A stretch of DNA of 64,000 bases, taken from assembly GCF_036421915.1 (NCBI RefSeq), contig NZ_JAZGOM010000001.1; one strand, written 5' to 3'. The position numbers and the translations under genes are program-made. Source of the stretch: Georgenia_A wangjunii. Lineage in GTDB: Bacteria; Actinomycetota; Actinomycetes; Actinomycetales; Actinomycetaceae. This document shows positions 52,903 through 62,441 of the stretch, in pieces. Position 1 is the stretch's first letter, and each line of letters opens with the position of its first letter. Below the pieces are notes generated by a model, which ran no database searches, was not told the DNA's origin, and saw nothing but the letters and a program-made list of their open reading frames with translations.

Positions 52903-55068
52903 ATGGGCCGCGTGACACACATCGAGCCCGACGCGGCCACCACCACCCCCACCGCCCCCGGGGCAGCCGACCCCGTGCCCCTCGACACCCACGCATGGCT
53001 CGAGGACGTCGAGGGCGAGGCGCAGCTCGCCTGGGTGCGTGAGCGCAACGCCCACGCCACGCAGGCCCTCGCCGCGTCCGAGCGCTTCGAGGAGATCCGC
53101 TCCGGCACGCTCGAGGTCCTCGACTCCACGGACAAGATCCCCGGCGTCGTCCAGCGCGGCGACTACCTCTACAACTTCTGGACCGACGCCGAGCACGAGC
53201 GGGGCCTGTGGCGCCGCACCACGTGGGAGTCCTACCGCACCGCCGAGCCCGAGTGGGAGGTCCTCCTCGACGTCGACGCGCTCGGCGCGGAGGAGGGCGT
53301 GGCCTGGGTGTGGCACGGCGCGACCGTCCTGCGCCCGAGCTACGACCGCGCCCTCGTCTCGCTCTCCCGCGGCGGCTCCGACGCCGACGTCACGCGCGAG
53401 CTCGACCTGACGACGCGCACGTTCGTCACCGACGGCTTCACCCGCTCCGAGTCCAAGGGCGGCATGTCCTGGGCGGACTCGACCGGGGACGAGGTCTTCG
53501 TCTACACGGACTTCGGCGAGGGCTCGATGACGACGTCCGGCTACCCGCGCACCGTCCGCCGCTGGCGGCGCGGGACGCCGCTGGAGCAGGCGCCGGAGGT
53601 CTTCGCCGGGAACGCCACCGACCTGTCGATCGGCGCCGGCCACGACTTCACGCCCGGCTTCGAGCGGGACGTCGTCGTCCGTTCCTACGCCTTCTACGAC
53701 GCCGAGATGTATCTCCTCGGCGCGGACGGCGCGCTCCGCCTCATCGAGGTCCCCCGCTCCGCCGAGCCCGACCTCCACCGCGAGTGGCTCACGGTCGAGC
53801 TGCGTGAGGAGTGGGAGGTCGGTGGCCGGTCCTACCCCGGCGGCAGCCTGCTCGCGATGACGCTCGAGGACTTCCTCGCCGGTGGGCGCGACTTCGAGGT
53901 GCTCTTCGCACCGACCGAGGCGACGTCGCTCGTCGGCGCGACGTGGACGCGCCACCACCTCGTCCTCAACGTCCTCGAGCACGTGAGCAACCAGCTCGAG
54001 GTCCTCACCCCGCCGGCGCCCGACGCGCAGGACCGGGCCTGGCGCCGTCGCCGGCTCGACCTCACCGCGTCGGGCACGGCCGCGTGGCAGGCACCGCGGC
54101 TCGCGACGATCGCCGTCGGCGCCATCGACGCGGACACCTCCGACGCCCTGTGGCTCACCGCCTCGGGCTTCCTCACCCCGACGACGCTCTCGCGCCTCGA
54201 CCTCGACGCCGACGGTGCGACCGTCGCGCTCGAGCCGCTCAAGGCCATGCCGTCCTACTTCGACGTGGCGGGGCTCGACGTCTCCCAGCACTTCGCCGTC
54301 TCCGACGACGGCACCCGGGTGCCGTACTTCCAGGTCTCCCCCGCACCGCTCGCCGAGGACGGCGACGCCGCACCGCGGCCGACTCTGCTGTCCGGGTACG
54401 GCGGCTTCGAGATCTCGCGTCTGCCGGGCTACTCCGGCGCGACCGGCCGCGCGTGGCTCGAGCGGGGCGGCGTCTACGTCGTCGCCAACATCCGCGGGGG
54501 AGGGGAGTACGGACCGCGCTGGCACCAGGCGGCGCTCAAGGAGAAGCGGCACCGCGCGTACGAGGACTTCGCCGCCGTCGCGCGGGACCTCATCGCCCGG
54601 GGCGTCACCGACGCGGCGCACCTCGGCGCGCAGGGCGGCTCGAACGGCGGGCTCCTCATGGGCAACATGCTCACCGGCTACCCCGAGCTGTTCGGGGCGA
54701 TCGTGTGCCAGGTGCCGCTCCTCGACATGAAGCGGTACAGCCACCTCCTCGCCGGCGCCTCGTGGATGGCCGAGTACGGCGACCCCGACGACGACGCGCA
54801 GTGGGAGTTCATCAAGACGTTCTCCCCCTACCACCGCTTCGCTGCGGAGGCGGGGTACCCGCCGATCCTCTTCACGACGTCGACCCGCGACGACCGCGTC
54901 CATCCGGGGCACGCCCGCAAGATGGCCGCGCTCATGCTCGAGGCGGGCAAGGACGTCACGTACTACGAGAACATCGAGGGCGGCCACGGCGGCGCGGCGA
55001 CGAACGCCCAGTCCGCGCACATGGCGGCGCTCGCGTACGAGTTCCTCTGGCAGCGCCTCGGTGGCTGA
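52903..55068 (+). CDS. Prolyl oligopeptidase family serine peptidase (S9A)
   Basis: 721 residues. N-terminal seven-bladed propeller (about 60-440) followed by an alpha/beta hydrolase domain. Catalytic Ser580 in GGSNGGLL, Asp in TSTRDDRVHPGH (about 659-670) and His695 in EGGHGGA; ANIRGGGEYGPRWHQA (about 526-541) is the typical segment before the active site. The start VPLDTHAWLEDVEGE is the family entry motif. No signal peptide, so a cytoplasmic enzyme that cuts short peptides after proline is expected. The ATG at 52903 is used; a GTG at 52912 is the alternative. The stop is followed by a GTGAGACCGCACC element. Confidence 0.92.
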   Translation: MGRVTHIEPDAATTTPTAPGAADPVPLDTHAWLEDVEGEAQLAWVRERNAHATQALAASERFEEIRSGTLEVLDSTDKIPGVVQRGDYLYNFWTDAEHERGLWRRTTWESYRTAEPEWEVLLDVDALGAEEGVAWVWHGATVLRPSYDRALVSLSRGGSDADVTRELDLTTRTFVTDGFTRSESKGGMSWADSTGDEVFVYTDFGEGSMTTSGYPRTVRRWRRGTPLEQAPEVFAGNATDLSIGAGHDFTPGFERDVVVRSYAFYDAEMYLLGADGALRLIEVPRSAEPDLHREWLTVELREEWEVGGRSYPGGSLLAMTLEDFLAGGRDFEVLFAPTEATSLVGATWTRHHLVLNVLEHVSNQLEVLTPPAPDAQDRAWRRRRLDLTASGTAAWQAPRLATIAVGAIDADTSDALWLTASGFLTPTTLSRLDLDADGATVALEPLKAMPSYFDVAGLDVSQHFAVSDDGTRVPYFQVSPAPLAEDGDAAPRPTLLSGYGGFEISRLPGYSGATGRAWLERGGVYVVANIRGGGEYGPRWHQAALKEKRHRAYEDFAAVARDLIARGVTDAAHLGAQGGSNGGLLMGNMLTGYPELFGAIVCQVPLLDMKRYSHLLAGASWMAEYGDPDDDAQWEFIKTFSPYHRFAAEAGYPPILFTTSTRDDRVHPGHARKMAALMLEAGKDVTYYENIEGGHGGAATNAQSAHMAALAYEFLWQRLGG

Positions 55069-55138
55069 GGCGCTGCCTCCACCGGCGCGCGAGGCGTCGG
55101 GCACGCCAGGGAGCGCGGGGGGCGGACGGCAGGCGCGC

Positions 55139-55208
55139 GTGAGACCGCACCCTTGTGGGTGAGACCGCACCCTTGATCAGCGGTGCCCGCCCAGAAGGGT
55201 GCGGTCTT
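55139..55208. repeat. GTGAGACCGCACC palindromic element, locus 3
   Basis: Two direct copies GTGAGACCGCACCCTTG (55139-55155 and 55159-55175) and an inverted, slightly decayed copy (about 55195-55208, ending TCTTC instead of TCTCAC). It lies between the convergent S9 peptidase and repeat-rich membrane protein genes. Confidence 0.8.
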
Positions 55209-55249
55209 CCGAGTGGCGGCGGCCGACGCCGCCCGAACGTGCTCGCGTG

Positions 55250-56182
55250 TCAGTACTGGCTGTTGCGGATCTTCTTGTTGACGCGCACGAGCCACACGAT
55301 GCCGATGATGAGCACGATGAAGCCGAGGAAGCCGACCCCGAGGCCGACGATGAAGGCGATACCGGCGCCGATGAGCCCGCCGATGTCGAGCGGGGGCGTG
55401 ACGAGGAGGGCCTGGTCGGCCGACGGCGGGAGGTCGCAGTCGATCGTGTAGGTCCCCGCCTCACCGGTCGTGAACTCGACGCCGTAGAGGACGGTCTGGC
55501 CGTCGATGCCCTGGCCGTTGGCGTCGGCCTCCGTGCTCGGCACGGGCTGACCGTCCGGGCCGGTGATGTCGCACGTGAAGTTGGCGTCCGAGGCGAGGCT
55601 CTCGCGGTAGACGACGCGCTCGGCGTCCGCCGGGAGGTCGACCATGCCCGGGTTGGCGACCGTCACGCCGTCGTTGGCGATGTCGCCGATGGCTCCGGCG
55701 CTCCCGGCAGCGGCCACCGCGAAGCCGATGATGGGCCCGAGGATGAGGAGCAGCGCACCGATGACGAGCGTGATGACCGCTCCCTTGCGCTTGGGCCTGG
55801 GGCCCTGCGGGGCGCCGCCGTAGCCGCCCGGATAGGCAGGCTGGCCGTACCCCTGCTGGCCCTGCCCACCCTGCCCGTACGACGGCGGGCCGGACGGCTC
55901 GCCGTAGGACGGCGGGCCGGACGGCTCGCCGTAGGACGGCGCTCCGGACGGCTGGCCGTAGGACGGCGGTCCGGACGGCTGGCCGTAGGAGGGCGGTCCG
56001 GCGGGCTGGCCGTAGGCGGGCTGGCCCTGGTCCCCCTGGCCGTACGTGGGGCGCTCGCCCTCGGGCAGGCGGCGGCCGTAGCGCGGCTCGTCCGCGGGAC
56101 CGGTGGCGGGCGGGCCGTACGGCCCGGGTCCGGGCGCGGCGCCCTCGTCCGGGCGCGGGCTGTCGTTGTTGGGCGTGCTCAT
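55250..56182 (-). CDS. Membrane protein with Pro/Gly/Tyr repeat head
   Basis: 310 residues. A Pro/Gly/Gln-rich head (1-127) holds five 9-residue repeats of the SYGQPSGPP kind (56-100). Then a basic RPKRK and a first membrane helix (about 136-160), an outside domain of about 110 residues with two Cys (FTCDITG and YTIDCDLP, possibly a disulfide) and a second long hydrophobic stretch (about 270-300) ending NKKIRNSQY. The head resembles the disordered tails of many actinobacterial membrane proteins. Function not recognised. ATG at 56182 has AAGGG 6 bases upstream. It follows hspR on the same strand after a 226-base repeat-rich gap. Confidence 0.75.
   Translation of the reverse strand: MSTPNNDSPRPDEGAAPGPGPYGPPATGPADEPRYGRRLPEGERPTYGQGDQGQPAYGQPAGPPSYGQPSGPPSYGQPSGAPSYGEPSGPPSYGEPSGPPSYGQGGQGQQGYGQPAYPGGYGGAPQGPRPKRKGAVITLVIGALLLILGPIIGFAVAAAGSAGAIGDIANDGVTVANPGMVDLPADAERVVYRESLASDANFTCDITGPDGQPVPSTEADANGQGIDGQTVLYGVEFTTGEAGTYTIDCDLPPSADQALLVTPPLDIGGLIGAGIAFIVGLGVGFLGFIVLIIGIVWLVRVNKKIRNSQY
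55883..56017 (-). repeat. 27-bp coding tandem repeat, five units
   Basis: Encodes residues 56-100 of the membrane protein: five 9-residue units, A/S-Y-G-Q/E-P-A/S-G-P/A-P. Neighbouring units are nearly identical at the DNA level, a pattern open to copy-number change by slippage. Confidence 0.85.
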
Positions 56183-56243
56183 GGTCATCCCTTGGTCGTC
56201 GTCCTGGCGCGGGAACGCAGGGCGCCCCCTCCGAAGCATGCCA

Positions 56244-56440
56244 GGCCGAGCGCACGCGCGGCGGTGGTCGGAGCCCGCGCGAGCCACGTCGCCGAGGCCG
56301 AGCGCGCGTGCGGGGGCGCCAGAGCACGCGCAGGCCCCCGGCCCCCGGCCCCCGGCTCAGCGCACGTCCGGCGGTCGCCGGTGCACGCGCGAGCCACCCC
56401 GCCCCGGCTCAGCGCGCGTGCGGCGGCCGCCAGAGGACGA
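56244..56440. repeat. Degenerate 52-bp tandem repeat that includes the hspR 3' end
   Basis: Four units start at 56244, 56296, 56354 and 56406 (spacing 52, 58, 52), each opening GGCYSAGCGCRCGYSCGG and continuing with a variable middle and GAGCC or CAGAG. The second unit is longer because of three tandem GGCCCCC heptamers (56333-56353). The fourth unit holds the hspR stop (56409-56411) and its last codons. It fills the non-coding gap between hspR and the membrane protein gene. Confidence 0.65.
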
Positions 56441-56828
56441 GGGCGCCGACCTGCCGGCGCTCGGCGCGTCGCCCGCGGCGCAGCTCGCTCACCTCGCCGC
56501 TGGGCCCGGCCGCGAAGACGCGCTGGTCCGCAGCCGCCCGGGCGCGCAGGAGCTCGTTCTCGGCACGGGTGCGCGCGAGCTCGCGCTCGAGGTCGAGGAT
56601 CCGCTTGATCCCGGCGAGGTTGACGCCCTCCTCCTGGGAGAGGCGCTGCACCTCGCGCAGGAGCGCGACGTCGCGCGCGGAGTAACGCCGACCGCGGCCG
56701 CGGGTGCGCTGGGGGGAGACGATGCCGAGGCGGTCGTACTGGCGCAGCGTCTGGGGGTGCATGTTCGCCAGCTCCGCGGCCACGGAGATGACGAAGATGG
56801 GCACGTCCTCACGTCCCTGCACTGCCAT
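56409..56828 (-). CDS. hspR: HspR, MerR-type repressor of the heat-shock operons
   Basis: 139 residues. Helix-turn-helix and wing: FVISVAAELANMHPQTLRQY (about 12-31), DRLGIVSPQRTRGRGRRYSA (about 32-51), then a helical part DVALLREVQRLSQEEGVNLAG and a coiled-coil (ILDLERELARTRAENELLRA, about 77-96). HspR binds HAIR operators, together with DnaK, to repress the chaperone genes. It is the last gene of the dnaK-grpE-dnaJ-hspR group; two HAIR sites lie before dnaK and one before clpB. The ATG at 56828 follows GGAGG by 4 bases. The last codons belong to the 52-bp repeat. Confidence 0.95.
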   Translation of the reverse strand: MAVQGREDVPIFVISVAAELANMHPQTLRQYDRLGIVSPQRTRGRGRRYSARDVALLREVQRLSQEEGVNLAGIKRILDLERELARTRAENELLRARAAADQRVFAAGPSGEVSELRRGRRAERRQVGALVLWRPPHAR

Positions 56829-56854
56829 CACTCCTCCTCAGCTCGCTCGGGGCC

Positions 56855-57856
56855 TCAGCGCACGGCCTGCGCGCGGAGCTCGGCCCGCGGGTCCTCCCCC
56901 TCGGTCGCGGCGGCGAACGCCTCGACGGCGTCCTTCGCCTTGCCGCGCAGGTTCTTCGGCACGGCCACGGTGACGGTGACGAGCAGGTCACCGACCTCGT
57001 TGCCCGTGCTCACGCCGTGCCCCTTGACGCGCAGCGTCCGTCCCGACGGCGTCCCCGCCGGGACCTTGACCCGTACGCTCTCGCCGTCGAGCGTCGGCAC
57101 GTCGATGCTCGCCCCGAGCGACGCCTCGGCGAACGTCACCGGGACGGTGACGCGCAGGTTGCGGCCCTCGAGCGCGAACACGGGGTGCGGCTCGACAGCG
57201 ACCGTGACGACCATGTCACCCGGCTCGCCCCCGGCGGCGCCGGGGTTGCCCTTGCCGCGCAGGCGGATCTTCTGCCCGTCCTGCACCCCGGGCGGGATGC
57301 GGACCGTCATGGTGCGCCCGCTCGTCGTCAGCTGGACCGTCGCGCCCTCGACCGCCTGGCGGAACGGGAGCCGCGCGCTCGTCGCGATGTCCGCGCCCTT
57401 GCGCGGTCCCCGCGACCGGCCGCCGAACCCGCCACCGCCGCCGTTGAACATCCCCGAGAGGATGTCCTCGAAACCACCACCGCCGCCTCCGCTGGTGGAG
57501 TAGCGCACCCGCGGCCCGGCACCTCCCGGAGCGCCCGCACCGAACATGCCGCCGAAGAGGTCCTCGAAGCCTGCGGCACCGCCCGCGCCACCGGCGCCGG
57601 CGGAGAACCGCGCCCCGCCGCCGGCCATGGCCCGCACGGCGTCGTACTGCTTGCGCTGCTCCGGGTCGGAGAGCACGGCGTAGGCCTCACCGACCTCCTT
57701 GAACCGCGCCTCGGAGCGGGCGTCGCCGGGGTTCTGGTCGGGGTGGAGCTTGCGGGCGAGCGAGCGGTAGGCCTTCTTGACCGCCGCCGCGTCGGCGTCC
57801 TTGGGAACACCGAGCACCGCGTAGAAGTCCTTCTCGAACCAGTCCTGACCCGTCAT
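56855..57856 (-). CDS. dnaJ: Chaperone DnaJ
   Basis: 333-residue co-chaperone that delivers substrates to DnaK and triggers its ATPase. J domain (about 5-75) with AYRSLARKLHPDQNPGD containing the invariant HPD; then a Gly/Phe/Ala-rich stretch (about 78-150) and the two C-terminal beta domains with GDMVVTVAVEPHPVF. No CxxCxGxG zinc fingers are seen, so it is the zinc-free (CbpA-like, DnaJ1-type) form, as usual for the DnaJ in this operon in actinobacteria. A strong hairpin (57917-57955) lies between grpE and this gene. The gap to hspR is 26 bases. Confidence 0.95.
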   Translation of the reverse strand: MTGQDWFEKDFYAVLGVPKDADAAAVKKAYRSLARKLHPDQNPGDARSEARFKEVGEAYAVLSDPEQRKQYDAVRAMAGGGARFSAGAGGAGGAAGFEDLFGGMFGAGAPGGAGPRVRYSTSGGGGGGFEDILSGMFNGGGGGFGGRSRGPRKGADIATSARLPFRQAVEGATVQLTTSGRTMTVRIPPGVQDGQKIRLRGKGNPGAAGGEPGDMVVTVAVEPHPVFALEGRNLRVTVPVTFAEASLGASIDVPTLDGESVRVKVPAGTPSGRTLRVKGHGVSTGNEVGDLLVTVTVAVPKNLRGKAKDAVEAFAAATEGEDPRAELRAQAVR

Positions 57857-57916
57857 CGCCCCTCACCTCCTTCTCGCGACGCTGCGACCAGCGCCGCGCC
57901 TATCGTTCCCGACGAC

Positions 57917-57955
57917 GCCGCCGGCCCGGTCCCGAACGCGGACCGGGCCGGCGGC
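57917..57955 (-). terminator. Perfect 16-bp hairpin between grpE and dnaJ
   Basis: GCCGCCGGCCCGGTCC (57917-57932) and its exact complement (57940-57955) with a 7-base loop, in the 108-base gap of the dnaK operon. It looks like a terminator or an RNA-processing/stability hairpin and could make dnaK-grpE messages more abundant than dnaJ-hspR. Confidence 0.7.
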
Positions 57956-57964
57956 CGGTGCACC

Positions 57965-58617
57965 CTACTCCGGGCCGGTCACCGCGACGCGGGCCGCCCG
58001 CAGGACGCGCTCACCCACCCGGTAGCCCGGCTGGAGCACCTGGGAGACGGTCGTCCCCGTCGCCTCGGCGTCCGTCGAGTGCATGAGCGCCTCGTGGACC
58101 ACGGGGTCGAACTCCTCCCCGACGGCGCCGTACCGCGTGACGTCGAACCGCTGCGCGAGGACCGCCTCGAGCTTCTCGGCGATCGCCGCGAACGGACCGG
58201 TGAGGTCCCCGTGAGCGCGTGCCAGGTCGATGTCGTCGAGGACGCCCATGAGCGCCTCCGCGACCGCGACGACGCCGGCCTGCTGCTGCTCGACCGCCGC
58301 CGACTTCGACCGGCGCACGTAGCCGTTGTACTCCTGCTCGAGGTTGTACAGGTCGGCGTTGCGCCGGGCGAGCTGCTCGGCGAGGTCGGCCGCCTCGGCC
58401 TTCGCCGCGGCGAGGGTGCCGTCCGCGACGCCGTCCCCGGCGCCCTCCGGTGCTGGGCCGGCGGAGGGCACGTCACCCTCGGCGCCGGCCGGCACCTGCT
58501 CCTCGGGTGACGTCGCGCCCGACGGCGTGCGCACCTGTCCCGTCTCCGGGTCGATGCGCCGCTTGTCGCGGACGACCGGCTCGTCCGGGACCTCGGGCGG
58601 GGTCTGCGGCTCGGGCG

Positions 58618-58621
<4 letters not shown>
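57965..58621 (-). CDS. grpE: Nucleotide exchange factor GrpE
   Basis: 218-residue exchange factor that releases ADP from DnaK. Long acidic/Pro-rich head (1-70), a coiled-coil segment (about 72-115, LAEQLARRNADLYNLEQEYN), NGYVRRSKSA, VLDDIDLARAHGD and the C-terminal beta domain with FDPVVHEALMHSTDAEATG (about 172-190), VLQPGYRVGERVLRAARVAV. GTG start at 58621 overlaps the dnaK stop by 4 bases, so the two are coupled. A strong hairpin follows its stop. Confidence 0.96.
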
Positions 58622-60504
<1,883 letters not shown>

Positions 60505-60550
60505 GTGTGTACAGCTCCTTCGTGTGCGAGCCGGTCGTCCCGGCCCAGAT

Positions 60551-60571
60551 GTTGAGTCGTCCGCACTCAAG
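60551..60571 (-). promoter_or_regulatory. HAIR operator 1 of dnaK
   Basis: GTTGAGT-N7-ACTCAAG, one base off the HspR consensus. It overlaps the probable -10 (60569-60574), which would let HspR block the promoter. Confidence 0.88.
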
Positions 60572-60591
60572 TCTGCGCGCTGCGCTGATCC

Positions 60592-60597
60592 TGTCAA
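60592..60597 (-). promoter_or_regulatory. -35 element of the dnaK promoter
   Basis: TTGACA on the minus strand, between the two HAIR sites. With a 17-base spacer the -10 would be AGACTT (60569-60574), at the edge of HAIR 1. Confidence 0.55.
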
Positions 60598-60612
60598 CTC
60601 GGCGCGGCCGAA

Positions 60613-60633
60613 CTTGAGTCTGACTGGCTCAAC
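60613..60633 (-). promoter_or_regulatory. HAIR operator 2 of dnaK
   Basis: CTTGAGT-N7-GCTCAAC, two bases off the HspR consensus, upstream of the -35. The centres of the two HAIR sites are 62 bases apart, about six helical turns, so they face the same side of the DNA. Confidence 0.85.
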
Positions 60634-60677
60634 CTCGACTGCGGGCACGGTATTCCCGGCACGGTGGCCGCCGGCGT

Positions 60678-60683
60678 TAACGT
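60678..60683 (+). promoter_or_regulatory. Leaderless-type -10 of the PAP2 gene
   Basis: TAACGT, 6 bases before GTG 60690. A GTG at 60684 lies too near to the -10 to be the start. Confidence 0.45.
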
Positions 60684-60689
60684 GTGCCG

Positions 60690-61631
60690 GTGCCCCCCTC
60701 CTCGACCGCCCGCCGCGGCGCAGCCCGCCGCGCGGCCGCCCTCGCGCTCGCGGTCTGCGCGCTCAGTGCGCTCGGCGTCCTCGCGCTGTGGTGGCTCTTC
60801 GTCACGACCGCGCCCGGCCAGCGGGTCGAGGAGATCGCGCTCGAGGGGTCGAGCATCGGGCGCTGGCGCCTGGCGGAGGGCACGCAGGCCGTCCTCGACG
60901 TCGTCTCGGTGCCCTTCCTCGCGCTCGTCACCCTCGCCGGCGTCGCCGCGGCCGCCCTGCGCCGCCAGTGGCTCCTCGCCGTGGCCGTGCCGCTCATGGT
61001 CGGTGGGGCCAACGTCGCGACCCAGCTCCTCAAGTACGAGATCCTCACGCGGCCGGACGTCGGGATGGACTCCGCCCACGCGAACTCACTGCCGAGCGGC
61101 CACACGACGGTCGCGGCGTCGGTCGCCGCCGTCGCCGTGCTCGTCGCCCCGCCGCGCTGGCGCTGGCTCGCCGCCCTCGCCGGGTGGGGCTACGCCGGTG
61201 GGACGGGTCTGGCGACGATGGTCAACGGTTGGCACCGCGCCTCCGACGTCGCGGCGGGCCTCCTCGTCGCCCTCGCGGCGGCGGCCCTCGCGCTCGCCGT
61301 CGTCGGCCCGTCGGGACCGGGACGGGACCACTCCCCCACCGCAGCGACGACGTCGCTGCTCCTGTCCGCCGCCGGAGTGACCGGTGCGGTCGCCCTCGTC
61401 GCGCTCGCCCTCACGTGGGCCGGTGGGGACCCGGTGGACGCGCAGGGCCGGGGAGCGCTCCTCCTCGCCTACGGCGGCGCGTGCGCCGGGATCATCGCCG
61501 TCACGTGCGCGGCGGCCGGCGCCCTGCTCCGGCTCGGTACGACGCCCGACGACTCCTCCGACGGCGTCCGCCCCCACGGCGGCAGCACCCGGCCGGGGGC
61601 CCGGCGACCTCCCGCGGGGCAGCCCCGCTGA
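60690..61631 (+). CDS. PAP2 family phosphatase, membrane-bound
   Basis: 313 residues, about 7-8 membrane helices. The acid-phosphatase triad is seen as KYEILTRPD (about 115-123, basic residues of motif 1), SLPSGHTTVAA (motif 2 with the catalytic His, about 133-143) and GWHRASDVAAGLL (motif 3, about 178-190). Family members dephosphorylate undecaprenyl pyrophosphate, phosphatidic acid or related lipids. The stop overlaps the next start by one base (TGATG), so it is coupled to the EEP-family gene. GTG 60690 is chosen from the leaderless -10; GTG 60684 is possible. Confidence 0.88.
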   Translation: MPPSSTARRGAARRAAALALAVCALSALGVLALWWLFVTTAPGQRVEEIALEGSSIGRWRLAEGTQAVLDVVSVPFLALVTLAGVAAAALRRQWLLAVAVPLMVGGANVATQLLKYEILTRPDVGMDSAHANSLPSGHTTVAASVAAVAVLVAPPRWRWLAALAGWGYAGGTGLATMVNGWHRASDVAAGLLVALAAAALALAVVGPSGPGRDHSPTAATTSLLLSAAGVTGAVALVALALTWAGGDPVDAQGRGALLLAYGGACAGIIAVTCAAAGALLRLGTTPDDSSDGVRPHGGSTRPGARRPPAGQPR

Positions 61632-62404
61632 TGCTCCTGACGACGTGGAACGTCTTCCACGGCCGCAGCCCCGAGGACCTGCGGGTCGACGCCGGGCGCC
61701 TCGCTGACGCGGTCGCCTCGCTCGGCCCCGACGTGCTCGCGCTGCAAGAGGTGGACCGCGGGCAGCCGCGCTCGGACCACGTCGACGTCACTGCCGTCGC
61801 CGCGGAGGCGATGGGAGCCGCGCATGCGCGGTTCGTGCCGACCGTCATCGGCGAGCCGGGGTTCTCCTGGCGCGCCGCGACGGTGGACGACGCAGGCGCG
61901 GCCGCGGACGCCTACGGCGTCGCGCTCCTCTCGCGCCTGCCGGTGGAGTCCTGGCACGTCCTGCGCCTGCCTCCCGTCCGGGCGGTCCGCGTCCCGGTGC
62001 CCGTGCCGGGCACCCGCCTCCTCCTCTGGTTGCGCGACGAGCCGCGGGTCGTGCTCGCCGCGCGGCTCCGCAGCCGGGCCGGCCTGCTCACGGTCGCCGC
62101 GACGCACCTGTCCTTCGTGCCGGGGGCGAACGTCGTCCAGCTCCGCCGCGCCGCCCGCTGGCTCCGGACCCTCGGCGGCCCGGCGGTCCTGCTCGGCGAC
62201 CTCAACCTCCCGGCCGCCGTCGCCGACCGCACGCCGGGGCTGAGGGTCCTTGCCCGGGCACGCACCCACCCGGCGTCACGGCCGCGCTGGCAGCTCGACC
62301 ACGCTCTCGGGTCCACGGGAGTGCCCCGCGTCGTCCGGGCGGAGGCACGCCGCCTGCCCGTCTCGGACCACCTGGCGCTGCAGGTCGAGCTCGAGGGGAC
62401 CTGA
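61631..62404 (+). CDS. Endonuclease/exonuclease/phosphatase family protein
   Basis: 257 residues of the EEP fold. Motifs: LLTTWNVFHGRSPED (about 2-16), VLALQEVDRGQPRSDH (metal-binding Glu, about 35-50), ATHLSFVPGANVVQLR (about 157-172), LLGDLNLP (about 189-196) and the final SDHLALQVEL with catalytic Asp and His (about 245-254). No signal peptide. Whether it cuts nucleic acids, sugar phosphates or phosphoinositides cannot be read from these motifs. It is coupled to the PAP2 gene, which hints at a phospholipid or phosphate-ester role. This is the third EEP-fold protein in the window. Confidence 0.87.
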   Translation: MLLTTWNVFHGRSPEDLRVDAGRLADAVASLGPDVLALQEVDRGQPRSDHVDVTAVAAEAMGAAHARFVPTVIGEPGFSWRAATVDDAGAAADAYGVALLSRLPVESWHVLRLPPVRAVRVPVPVPGTRLLLWLRDEPRVVLAARLRSRAGLLTVAATHLSFVPGANVVQLRRAARWLRTLGGPAVLLGDLNLPAAVADRTPGLRVLARARTHPASRPRWQLDHALGSTGVPRVVRAEARRLPVSDHLALQVELEGT

Positions 62405-62441
62405 GGACCCACGTACCCGGGGCGGTCACCGGCGCCGCGGG

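Noticed and set aside
55139..55208. CRISPR array
   Set aside because: Copies are few, of mixed orientation and without regular unique spacers, and no cas genes are in the window.
60505..60690. CIRCE element (HrcA site) upstream of dnaK
   Set aside because: No TTAGCACTC/GAGTGCTAA pair is present; the inverted repeats found are of the HAIR type.
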